DNA of 64,000 nucleotides. It comes from Diaporthe sp. PMI_573. Taxonomy: Eukaryota; Ascomycota; Sordariomycetes; Diaporthales; Diaporthaceae. Location: assembly GCA_021399435.1 (NCBI GenBank), contig JAJTUP010000006.1, positions 1,178,001-1,242,000 on the forward strand, in the 5' to 3' direction. Position numbers and translations under genes: made by a program. How positions within the stretch are numbered: the first letter of the stretch is position 1; each line of letters begins with the position of its first letter. Below are positions 47,630 through 57,506 of the stretch, piece after piece. The notes beneath the pieces were generated by a model. That model was given only the letters and a program-made list of their open reading frames with translations, was not told the DNA's origin and did no database searches.

Positions 47630-48914
47630 ATGAACTTCCACATATCGCCCCTCTCTCCTCTACGGCCGCAATTCTCCGGCTCTCTAAGCCCGAACTCCAG
47701 CGCCGCCCGCCGCGATAGCCCCTTCCAGCCCGATGACACGAACCATGATACGGTGGGGTCTGTCGGCCGGCCCAAGATCGAGGTGGACGGTGTAGAGGCC
47801 GACGACGAGATGGCCAGCACCACGGGCTCCGACTCGGACATCTCAGCCGACGACATCACGCAGGACAGCAGGGACGTGCTCGTGCAGCGGCTAAACGACC
47901 TCGCCCACCGCCTCAGCGGCGCAAACGTGCGCACCGAGAACATCGAGGCCCTCCACGCCCAGGTCGATGCCATGGAGAAGGTGCTGTCGCGGCGCCACAG
48001 GAGCCCCGGCCGTCGCACGCCGTCCTCCTCCGCGCGGCGCAGCGCGTCCCTGCAGCCCGGCGGGTCGCGCCCGAGGTCGCTGGTGCTGCCAGCCGGGGGC
48101 GACGGCCGAGATGCGCTGGGCATCATGGCGCCGATGAGCCCGTCGTGGCTTAGGTCGCACTTCCAGAGGCGCCCTTCTACGCACGGCGACAGGCCTGACG
48201 AGACCTCGGAGCTCCACAAGGCCGCCCCCGTGCCGGTGCCGATGTCGTCGTCGCGACACTACCAGCCGGCGAGTGGGGAGGAGCTGCGGCCCGCCGAGGC
48301 GACCGCGACGTTCAGCAGCTCGCCAAAGATCTCGTCCGAGATGGCCGATAGCATCGTCATGGAGGCCGAGAACCTGTGCGCCGAGATGTCGACCGTCATT
48401 GAGAGCCTGCAGAAGCGGCGCGAAGAGTCAGATGTGAACCTTCCCTTGTGATTCCCTTTAACTCATCCTCGCCCCTTTCCCTCTTCCCCATTCCGTCCCT
48501 ATCGCATGCCCTCGATTTACCTCCGCCCTCCCCAAGCTTGCCACCTTTAACATGTGCTGACCCGTGCCTCTACGCCAACAGCATCTACACGCAGTATCTG
48601 TCGAGCGAGAGGAATCTGCAAATGAGCGACTGCGGCAGCAGGAGGCCCGCATCCACGAGCTCGAGGAGGCGGTCGCGGAGGACGAGTCGGAGCTCCGGTA
48701 CCTGAAGATCCAGCTGCGCGCCATCGAGACCCAGTGCGCCGGCTACGTGCCCCCCGGCGCCGACCCGGAGCTGGAGCAGAGCATCCGCTTCTGGAAGAGG
48801 GACTGGGCGGAGCTCAGGGACAAGTGGGCCGCCAGGAGGGGCACCTTGCTCCCGGCGGGGGAGGACGAGTCGGGCTTCGATTCCAGCCTGACGAGCCCGT
48901 CGTCGGCGCGATGA
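47630..48914 (+). CDS. Conserved fungal coiled-coil protein of unknown function
   Basis: Two exons, 47630-48433 and 48582-48914, with a 148-nt intron (GTGAAC...CAG, phase 0) give 378 aa. Residues 1-80 are Ser/Pro/Asp-rich. A helical segment (VLVQRLNDLAHRLSG...ALHAQVDAMEKVL) follows, then a disordered Arg/Ser/Pro stretch. The C-terminal exon begins in a coiled coil (RLRQQEARIHELEEAVAEDE) and has a conserved-looking IRFWKRDWAELRDKWAARR segment before an acidic end. There is no enzyme motif or membrane span. I do not recognise the family. The donor GTGAAC is weak, so the exact junction is less certain, but both flanking exons read as protein. Confidence 0.75.
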
Positions 48915-49639
48915 TGGGGAGAGTTTGAAGAGAGGGAGGCATTGTCGATATTGGTTCGGGGCGTGAAAATTCATCGATACCCATGATTGCTTTTTTTTTT
49001 CTAATAAGGGGAGGAGACCAGGCATAGTGGTCATCCGTGAGGAAGGATCGCACACATATCACATGTTCATAAAAGAATGCTGGCTTCAGACGGTTTTCTG
49101 TCGGGGTACAGCCTCACTTGACCTGGTCAGACACAATGTCGATATTGCGATAATGCGATAGCCTGATCACCATGGCGCGGAGTGTCTTGTCTGCGAAACG
49201 GAATGAATGTTTAGTAATTGTCTGGTGCGTTTATTTGTGAGGTTGGTCGCATAGACACATCGCCCAGGGGGGAAGAGATGATTCAAAGGTATCATTGAAA
49301 TAAGATTGACTCCTTGGCCGTATACAAAACATGTTAACCATGCGAGAATGAATCGTAGGCCCTCAACTCTCCTTGGTCATCGTCAAGCCGTGATAGATAG
49401 TCCCAGCCGCCAAGTCTACCATCCACATGAGCATGCGCTCTGCCAGTCGCTCCCAGACGCCTGTCTCTGAATGCTGCGTGAACATCGTCCTGATGTGAAA
49501 CAAAAAGTCGCCTTAACGCCAGGTCATCTTCAGGCCAATCGAGTCTGTCTGGAGCCATAACTGTAACTCCCTAGAACGCCAGCGACAGAGGATGCGATTC
49601 ACTATGCCGAAAGCCGGGTCCAGCCTGTTCCTCTGTCTC
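48915..49639. other. Intergenic region between convergent genes
   Basis: This region holds the 3' flanks of the coiled-coil gene (plus) and the GT34 gene (minus). It contains a T-run at about 48990 and one minus-strand candidate frame, 49558-49334, listed separately. Confidence 0.4.
49334..49558 (-). CDS. Candidate 74-residue small protein, weakly Myb/SANT-like
   Basis: The ATG at 49558 opens a 74-codon frame whose translation is unusually protein-like for this intergenic DNA. A Trp is followed by an acidic-hydrophobic pattern (DWPEDDLALRRLFVSH), then DVHAAFRDRRLGA. That spacing faintly recalls a degenerate Myb/SANT helix pair. It lies 81 bp downstream of the GT34 stop on the same strand. 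It could be a small gene, an unrecognised terminal exon, or chance. Confidence 0.25.
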   Translation of the reverse strand: MAPDRLDWPEDDLALRRLFVSHQDDVHAAFRDRRLGATGRAHAHVDGRLGGWDYLSRLDDDQGELRAYDSFSHG

Positions 49640-50792
49640 TCATTGGGTTCTATAAGCCGATCTCCAAACGGATGCGTACGGCTCCGCCTCGGTCTCGCAG
49701 GTCGGTTTCTTAATCGACTTGGCGCATTTCGCGAAGCGGACGGACAGGTCGCCCGTGGAGTATTCCTGGCCCTTGTCCGACGTGTCGTACGAGTTGATGA
49801 AGCGCTGAGGAACAAGGGCCAAGTTGGACAGAATCGTCGGGTGCCACTGCACGATATGTTCCTGCGACAGCTTGTTAGGAGGTGCTACCTCTTCTGCAAA
49901 TAGGGATGGGCTCACCAAAGCATGTGTCTCCGCCTTCTGGAAGTTGTAGCTCCTATACGTGGGATCAAACCACGTATCGAGGAAGTAGCGCGACCACTCC
50001 GAGTTGCGAACCAGCCAGCTGTTCGTGGCCAGGCCATCCTTGTCCTGCGTCACGACGAAGTGCACGTCCTCGGCCTTGAGATGGCTGAACGTGTGGATGA
50101 TGCTGTCTGGCGGCACGACGGGATGGTCTACTATCATTTTCTCCTCGAGGTTTGTGGCCGCCATGATGTCGCGCTCGATCGCCAGGGCCGGGTTCATGAT
50201 GAACGTGTCGATGTCGACGTACCAGAAGTAGGTGGCGTCGGGGAACTGTGTGAGAGCGTGGCGCATTGCGACGACCTTGGCCCAGGTCTTGGGCGCCTTT
50301 TTCAGATCGTAGTCGTCAACCTTGGGGAAGAACGTTGCGTAGCCTGGGCACATTCTGTCAGTCAACCCTACCCTGTACACCATAACTTCTTGCCCCAGCA
50401 AGACGCCAGACCCGTCGACCGCTGGAGCGAGCGACGTCCGATCGCAACATACCATGCTTTTCCGCGTAAAGCCTCCTGTTCTCTTTCACCAAATCCGTGT
50501 ACCTCGCGCCGAACCTCCCCTCGTCCAGGACTGTTACTATCACCGCTGGCGGCTTTCCAGAAGGAACGTGGTTAGCCATCCCTGTGCTGCCGCCCCTGGA
50601 GCTATGCTGAGAGCCGCCGCCGCGTGTGAGGAGCCATATCAGACCGATGAGCACGAGTGCCGCTACAGCGAAGGCTTGCGATCGATATCGCCGTGGTATC
50701 GAGAAGCCGACGCCATAGCGGGAAGGGTTGCTGCCGCGCGGGAGGAAGGGCTGGGCGTTGGAGGATTTCCTCTTGGGATATGGAAGATGCAT
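49640..50792 (-). CDS. GT34 family glycosyltransferase (Mnn10/Mnn11-type), Golgi type II membrane protein
   Basis: Three exons (50792-50453, 50343-49916, 49861-49640) give 329 aa. A cytosolic basic N-terminus is followed by one membrane anchor (AFAVAALVLIGLIWLL, residues ~40-55) and a luminal catalytic domain. The domain has AKVVAMRHALTQFPDATYFW, the metal-binding DxD in YVDIDTFIMNP, and QEHIVQWHPTIL near the end, as in GT34 enzymes. Yeast Mnn10 and Mnn11 extend the alpha-1,6-mannan backbone, while other fungal members make galactomannan or related glycans. The second intron is only 54 nt and in frame without a stop. I treat it as an intron because removal joins AETHAL directly to EHIVQWHP, the usual family sequence. 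The acceptor specificity is not readable. Confidence 0.92.
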
Positions 50793-52447
50793 TATCTATT
50801 ATCTGTGCTTTGATTGGACCATAGGGTGGGTGTCGAGGGGGAGTTCGGGTGGTGAGGATCGCAGTCCGTCAGTGAAGGCGACCACGAGAAGAGGAGCCAG
50901 CCAGACCCCTGAGGGCTCGGCAGCAAAAGCACTGGTCTTGATAAACGAGTGGCGATGGTGAGCGAGGCGGTGCAGGCAGCGGGTATGCGGTCCAGCTGTG
51001 TGTCGATACGACAATCGAAAGCGCCTTCGTGTTCGCCGATGCTGATGCAAGAGGTAAGCCGCGCAGATGAAGCCACAAGAGTGTGGCTCCCGCGCCGTCC
51101 TGATCAGCCGGTTCCCCTGCGACTGGCGCGGCCTGGAGAGCAGTTTGATCCAATTGACAAGCAAGAGCACTCGGAAAGAGGGTGGTGCAACTCGTATGTT
51201 GTTACAGCTTCTCGCAAAGGACGACTCGATCGGACTGGAGAGAGTGTGTGCTTGTTCGGGAGAGACAAGTGGTGGGTTTGGGTCTCACAGGAGGATGAGT
51301 TCTGGTCCTGACGGCCCAAGGGCTAAAATTGCCGAGCCCCTCGACACGGTGAGATTGCAACTCGGCCAAATTATGTACATCAATGCCAGGCGCCTGTCAT
51401 CGGCAACCTGCTGGCAAGACCCCTTCCCTCAGCCACGAACGGCTCAACTCTGGACAAGGCTGGGGCTTTCCTGCGAAGTTCGTCGAGCAGACTGCGATCC
51501 TTGTTCCTGGACCTTGAGCTTCTCGCAACGAGAGAAAGACCCTGGGGCTCGGGGCAGTTCCACACCCACGCCAAATACCCACCTAGTGGGGCCTGTCACC
51601 AGGTGGGGCCCACATTCAGCTTTGACTTTGAACCGTCTCTCATTGTTCAGCGTAACGGGGAGCAAACTCAGAAATAAGCTTGGGTCACATACTCACATGA
51701 TAGCCTTTGCTCTGTGAAACAGCCTCATTTGGCATAAGCTCGCGGGAATACTCCTCTCTGATAATCTCTTCTAGGAAACACCTCTATTATAACAGCCGCC
51801 AGGATGGTAGTCTCGTCCTGTATTATAGGTTTCCGTGGGATGGGTTATTGTGCGATAACGTCCTACAGAATGGTGTCCTGTGAGATTCCTCGTTTAGACA
51901 TCTTCCAGGCACAGCTACACTTAAAAGTATCCAGATTGTGCAAGTACAAATGTGATACCAAAAAGTTCGATTTACTGCGATTGTATTGGATGATTGTTCA
52001 ACTAGTCTGGGACATCGCCTCTGGTTATCAAAAACCTTCCGTCCATTCGCCTGTTGGCTGATTCGACAACTGCAGTCTCACACTTGATCATGGCGATTTC
52101 ATTCGGCCAGGACGACGAAGGCATTATAGTCATATTTGTATCAGCAGTAGTCAGCCTACGCCTTCATCAGGGTAACCATGAGGTCTGAAGGGCAGGAGTA
52201 GATTCAGACGCGACCCAAAGGCCGGTCTGAGAGACTGAAGTTGACGTGCCCGTACTGGTCCCATGTTGGAAAATGAACAAGACGCCCAGAATCCTAGGTA
52301 GTAACAGAGCCTTGATCTCTGCACACAGACTAGTTGACACAGCGCGGAAGAGCAGGTCCGAGGCAACTTAAGAGTGTGCATGTTGAGGCTGGCGAGCCTT
52401 GCAGGGAATGGCTCGCTGAACTATGGGGCTGAGAGCGCTGATAGGCC
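50793..52447. other. 1.65-kb region between the GT34 and RING-CH genes
   Basis: Both neighbours are on the minus strand, so this holds the GT34 promoter and the RING-CH 3' flank. Many 60-120-codon frames overlap on both strands in 50.8-51.7 kb, but none has a domain. A block of the 15-bp repeat lies at 51740-51892. Confidence 0.45.
51740..51892 (+). repeat. Degenerate 15-bp palindromic repeat array (third block)
   Basis: Consecutive units such as TTCCGTGGGATGGGT (51831-51845), TATTGTGCGATAACG (51846-51860) and TCCTACAGAATGGTG (51861-51875) keep the 15-bp spacing of the arrays at 46.8 and 62.7 kb. The shared tail of those two copies is not seen here. Confidence 0.6.
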
Positions 52448-53531
52448 TCACTGGTCCTTCTTGGGCCCTGCCTCCTGTTCTTGGCCCTCGCCCTCATCCT
52501 CGTCATCGTTTTCTTCGGGTACATCGATAATATCATCGCTGACTTGGCTGAGATACCGCGCGCAAGCCGCACTTACGCCCTTCCAGACAGCCTGTGCAAG
52601 GTCAGTAAATAATCAGTATAATGCGCAATGGCGTGCAAAAGAAACTGGGGGGCAGGGCGGGTGGGCATACCCCTATAAATGTGGCGACTCCTAGGGCCAC
52701 GAGTACCCAACTGATGTTCTCGAGCCTGTCCCTGCCTCTCCCACGCCTGCCGCCACCAACTCTGACGTTCCACCAGTGAAGAGGGCCCAAACCAACAACT
52801 ATCTTGACGAGGCCTACCAGCCCCAGGGATAGCAAGCCCTTCGAGAAGTGCACGAACCAGGTGTTTGGTTCATCTTCGGGCATGTAGTCTAGTATGTCCT
52901 CGAATCCATCAAACCCTCCCTTGACGACGTCCAAAACAGCACCGGCAGGGTCAATCCAGATATTGATGATAGGATCGGCGATAAAGCCCAAGACAAACAG
53001 GGCAAAGATCATGATCGTTGCGGTTAGTAACACACGGAGTATTCCGCTGTTGAGCCACCGTGACCATTTTAAGCTGCTTAGCCTGTACTCGTACTTGCAG
53101 GTCGGGCATTGCCAAAGATTTCGGTCTGACGGCGAAGCCCCCCTCCAGGCGCGGAGGCAGCCCTCGTGGACATATTGCTGCGATCCTTTGCACTTGCAAG
53201 GGCGCATGAGCCTGCCAAGCTCCGGGTCATCCGAGACGTATCTCACACGCGGCTTCCCTCCCAGATACTGAGTGGATAGATTCGGGGCCTCGAACGTCGG
53301 CTCGACCTCATCAAGACAAATTCTGCATGTCCTGGGCGGGTAACGTCTGCGTGTCTGCGACGAGTCCTCCTCGGGGCCTTGCGCACTGTCACCATGCGCG
53401 GGCTCCTCACCGAATGAAGAGGTTGGATCCGGCTGTGCGGCCTGAGGGGTAGTCTCCCTGGAAGAAGCCGTGGCCGCGTTGTCGAAGGACCAGGTCGGCG
53501 TGGGAACCGTGGGGTTGAGTGAGTCGGACAT
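52448..53531 (-). CDS. RING-CH (MARCH-type) membrane E3 ubiquitin ligase
   Basis: Two exons (53531-52671 and 52591-52448) with a 79-nt intron give 334 aa. After a Ser/Pro-rich 60-residue lead, the C4HC3 RING-CH domain spans about residues 69-145. Its ligands are Cys69, Cys72, Cys112, Cys114, His122, Cys125, Cys142 and Cys145, with an insert of about 25 residues between the second and third ligands. Three or four hydrophobic segments follow (residues ~164-186, ~229-250 and ~290-312), so the protein is membrane-embedded with the RING in the cytosol. The tail is highly acidic. Members of this class ubiquitinate membrane proteins in the ER, Golgi or endosomes. It is shorter than Doa10/MARCH6 and closer to small fungal RING-CH proteins. 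The gene is divergent from proteasome alpha2. Confidence 0.92.
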
Positions 53532-54177
53532 TGCGAGAGAGGCACTTCGTGCGAAGCGGGAAACGAAAGGACACTGTGGGTCAACGTAGAAATGCGTGAA
53601 AGAAGTGCTGGCGGGCCGTTTGGGGATTCAGTGAGCAGCCTAAGGTCATCTTCAACCGAATGAGCCGGCTGTCGACCCAAGGGTTGTGCAGTTCATAAAG
53701 ATCACGCGGACGGATGAGTGGTTGGATATTCAAACAAAGGCAATGACCCGCTATCACATATGTCGTTGTTCGTACAGCACGAGGTGAAGAGTTGGAGCAG
53801 TACCGTTTGGAAGGTGGTCGAGGTTTTTATGATGAAATAAAGGACCAGGTTGTGAGCTTTTCCAGAGCTAGCTTTGACTTTATTGACACCGCGCCGCAAG
53901 TGAAGTGGGTAGGGACCACTCGTTAGGTAAGCCACCACCCATGCGCCCCTGCCTAGCTCGCCTGCCCGCGGCCCAGGGCTGCGCTTGGCTGGGGGAGCTC
54001 CCTCCAGCAGGTTGACGCGTGTGGACTCCTGCCTGGGTTTGGTTGCAGCTGCGAGTTCAACATCACCGAGCTTCAGCTGTGCGGTCGCTCATCTCTCTCC
54101 TCCACCCAAGATCTCAAACGGACCGCAGACCAGCCCGTCCACCATATCCGAACCTCTTTCGTATCTAATTAGTAGTC
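53532..54177. promoter_or_regulatory. Shared upstream region of RING-CH E3 and proteasome alpha2 genes
   Basis: These 646 bp lie between two divergent start codons and must contain both promoters. I did not find the yeast proteasome element GGTGGCAAA. The pairing of a ubiquitin ligase with a proteasome subunit may be chance. Confidence 0.5.
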
Positions 54178-55298
54178 ATGGCTGATAGATACTCCTTCTC
54201 GCTCACCACCTTCTCGCCCAGGTAAGCTCAGTCGCAGCCCCAGCTGCCACTGCACATACGTTTGTTTGTACTGACACACACGACAGCGGCAAGCTGGTGC
54301 AGATCGGTTAGTTTTCGCCAATCTTCGGGCCACACTGGGAATGCGCCTGGCATACAAAGCAAAGCAACCCACTCACTGATACCTTCAAATAGAGTATGCC
54401 TTGAACGCAGTCAACCAGGGCGTCACAGCGCTCGGCATCAAGGGTCAGTGCTCGCCCCCCCCCCAAATACCCACGCGGCAGCTTTGGCTGACAGCACAGT
54501 ACAGCCACGAACGGAATCGTGCTCGCAACCGAGAAGAAGTCCTCCTCGCCCCTCGCCGACCCCTCCTCACTGTCCAAGATCAGCCTCGTCACCCCCAACA
54601 TCGGCATGGTCTACTCGGGCATGGGCCCTGATTACAGAGTTCTCGTCGACAAGGCGCGGAAGGTCTCACACACCGACTACAAGCGCATCTACAACGAGTA
54701 CCCTCCCACAAGGATATTGGTCCAGGATGTCGCGCGGGTCATGCAGGAGGCCACCCAGTCCGGAGGTGTGCGGCCGTACGGTGTGTCCTTGCTGATCGCC
54801 GGATGGGATGAGGGTATTCTGCCCGAGGAAGAGGTGGAGAAGGCGGCCAAGTCGATCGAGGGCGAGGGCGGGGAGAAGAAGATCTCCGGAAAGACCGGAG
54901 GCATCCTCAAGGGAGGCCCAATGCTGTACCAGGTCGATCCATCAGGCAGTTACTTCCCCTGGAAGGCGACAGCTATTGGCAAGAGTGCGACCTCGGCCAA
55001 GACATTCCTGGAGAAGCGGTACACGGAGGGTCTGGAGTTGGAGGATGCGGTGCACATTGCGTTGTTGACCCTCAAGGAGACAATCGAGGGTGAGATGAAC
55101 GGAGATACAATCGAGATTGGTAAGTCACGTCATCCTGGGTCAAGGGTACCGCAACTTGTATGCTAATGATATCATGCAGGCATCGTTGGGCCACCAGCAG
55201 ACCATCTCCTTGGAGTGGAGGGTGTTGAGGGCGCAAAGGGCCCTCGTTTCCGAAAACTGAGTCCCCAGGAGATCGAGGACTACCTTACGAACCTATGA
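54178..55298 (+). CDS. PRE8: 20S proteasome subunit alpha type 2
   Basis: Five exons (54178-54221, 54287-54306, 54393-54443, 54505-55119, 55180-55298) give 282 aa. The second exon is only 20 nt. It is an alpha subunit of the 20S core ring. The alpha N-terminal signature is present across the first three exons: [21 protein letters not shown], followed by [23 protein letters not shown]. Later, [19 protein letters not shown], the [12 protein letters not shown] strand and a [17 protein letters not shown] element confirm alpha2. An extra segment of about 34 residues ([14 protein letters not shown]... to ...GGILKGG) interrupts the chain after AGWDE and explains why it exceeds the usual ~250 aa. I believe other filamentous fungi carry a similar insert, but I cannot check here. 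Confidence 0.96.
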
Positions 55299-55392
55299 TT
55301 TGAAACCGCCTGATGCCGCGCGGACGTTACGATTGTACCATAGAACAGATGCATAGATGGCAAATGGACCGGAAAATGATCCATGATATGGG

Positions 55393-56502
55393 TTACTTTG
55401 ATCCCTCGTGAACTAAGAGAAACGAGTTCCTCGCTCCGGCTTGCACTCCGACGACTCTTTGATCGTCCTTTAAATCAAGCAAGACTCGGCACCATGATTC
55501 TCCTGATTCGCGAGGCAGGCCAAGTTGCCCATTTCCGTTATCCCCAATAACGAACACATCACCGCTCGTCGTCAAGGCAATGATATGTGTCTCACCAACA
55601 GCAACATCCGCAATGTCATTCTCTTCGATGTCGACTGGAGATGGCTCGTCGGTGATGTCTGCTGGGACGGTCTTCCTGCCGGGGTGGCCGCCCCAGATGT
55701 AGAGATCATCGCCGGTGGTCAACGCTGCAAGCACATACCCGCCAACAGCTATCTTACGGATAGGCCCCGTTGGTAAGTCATGGAGAGCAGTGACAAGGCC
55801 AGGCTCGTCCGCTGGGCTAGCCGGGGATGTTTCCCGTCCTAGGCACGCGGAGTATCGCTCATCCCCAAAAGTGTAGACATCGCCACTGTGCGTTAGAGCC
55901 GCGAAGCCGGTCTCATAGGCCACGAGCTGTTGACACGGTGGGAGCTGCGGGAAGTTCTGGCATTGGCCGTGGCTTAAGGATTCGTCGAGCGACTTGTATC
56001 GACGGATCGAGCCGGTTGGATCAAGAACTGCCTGTTCGATTGTGTGAGCCTTGACGGCCCGTCCGAGGCTACGTGACCAGTGGGTTGCGTACGACGGATC
56101 CGTTTGATGCCTCGGCGAGAGTGTATCTTGAAAAGAAGTCCTCGCGGCATAACACTCCGTGAGCTGTGGGTAGATAGCCTGCCGTTCTCACTTTACCATC
56201 GACGGCCACTATACACATTTCGTGAGTAACTTGCCATTGCACAATACAGTGAGACCAGGCCAGAGTTCTGATAGCCTTATGAAAAGGTCGCTTTACTATG
56301 AAGATTTGTGTGGAGAAAGGAACTTGGTCTGAAGCACCAACTACCTACCCAAGGTGTGTGACAATGACGGTCGAGGGCGTTCTATGGCATCGCCTGTGAG
56401 CACGCAAGTGAATTCGTGCAAGTCGTGTGGCTCGGCATGGTTCTCTGAGGTTTTGAATCGAAGTTGGCCCCAGGCATTGAAACCTGCTGCATACAACTCC
56501 AT
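55393..56502 (-). CDS. RCC1-repeat protein
   Basis: Three exons (56502-56349, 56295-56093, 56031-55393) with introns of 53 and 61 nt give 331 aa. The start MELYAAGFNAWGQLRF is the classical first blade of fungal RCC1-like proteins. Later blades include CIVAVDGKVRTAGY, QLVAYETGFAALTHSGDVYTFGD, AALTTGDDLYIWGG and IALTTSGDVFVIGDNGNGQLG. Only the last exon is visible as a long open frame. The first two were found by reading the family pattern upstream and finding phase-consistent splice sites. The exon 2-3 join gives EASNGSV-AVLDPTG, continuous with relatives. RCC1 folds are seven-bladed propellers serving as exchange factors or scaffolds; this protein is probably not RCC1 itself. Its 3' end is 94 bp from that of proteasome alpha2. 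Confidence 0.85.
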
Positions 56503-57506
56503 TTGCTTGCCGAGTCCGACCGAGCCGGGGCAGCGTATGTGGTTGCTGTAAGATACGTAGAGGCGCTGTGCAGCCGTTGATGAAGTGTGCTGGTATTAGC
56601 AAATGAAACGTCCAAGGTCTGGCGGGTATTTTGGATGTTGGGATTGCAAGTGTCCAAACTGTTGGCCAAACAACCAGGGCCGGAGAGCGGACCACTCACA
56701 GCGGGGGGTTATTCTGTAGGAGATTATCCCAAAGGAGGTTATCCTTCTGAAAGATTGGACCATTGGACGTTGCCCACTATCTACAGGAGGTTAACTCGAA
56801 AGAGGTGAAGACAAAGCAGCGTCACTCTCAATCGCCCTACTCGGCCTTGCCGTCAGGAAAGCCTCCTTCTACATACCAGCCAACTTGACACAGGCTACCT
56901 TTTGCCGGAATTCAATTCCATTTCAAAAAGAAAATGCAGTTGTTTGGACCGATCCAAATAATCCCTTCGGCCAAACTTGCACCAAGGTCTACATGAAGTG
57001 CCGTGCTTGATTTGCGATCTGTACGGTACCTGCGCTACTGCACTGCTCCAGGCCCCCGGTTGCCGTACGGTGGTATCCGTTCAAACCTTGACCATAACGC
57101 AATTTCTGGCTCCCTCCCGAGTCTTATCACGGCCATGTATTTACAGAAAATGAAGATCTCGGGTCCTGGCGTGTCTGGGCCGGTTAGTCCTTCCTGACCT
57201 GTCAAGCGGCTGAGTGCAGCGACTGCCACAGGGAGCAGGCGGGCCTCATGCATTGCGCATCGAAACCCACACGACTGACCAGCCTCGCATGTGCCCTATA
57301 TCTACCACCCCGCCCCCGAAGCTGGGCGTCGGCTCGACTGTCTTGCATCCTGTTCTCTTTGCGGATCTGGTCTTCTTCAGAAACCATTGACATTTTCTTC
57401 TGCTACAACACAATTGGTGCTAAGCGAGGCATCCCAAAGCTTGTCTAGACCCTAAGCCTCACGTTTTGCAGCACGGCCGTGTGAGCACATCCACCAAGTG
57501 ACAATC
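56503..57506. other. 1-kb region between divergent RCC1-like and DCL2 genes
   Basis: This region contains both promoters and a small block of the 15-bp repeat at 56712-56756. No coding region is supported. Confidence 0.45.
56712..56756 (+). repeat. Three units of the dispersed 15-bp repeat
   Basis: TTCTGTAGGAGATTA, TCCCAAAGGAGGTTA and TCCTTCTGAAAGATT follow each other without gaps. The unit length and pattern match the larger arrays on either side. Confidence 0.55.
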
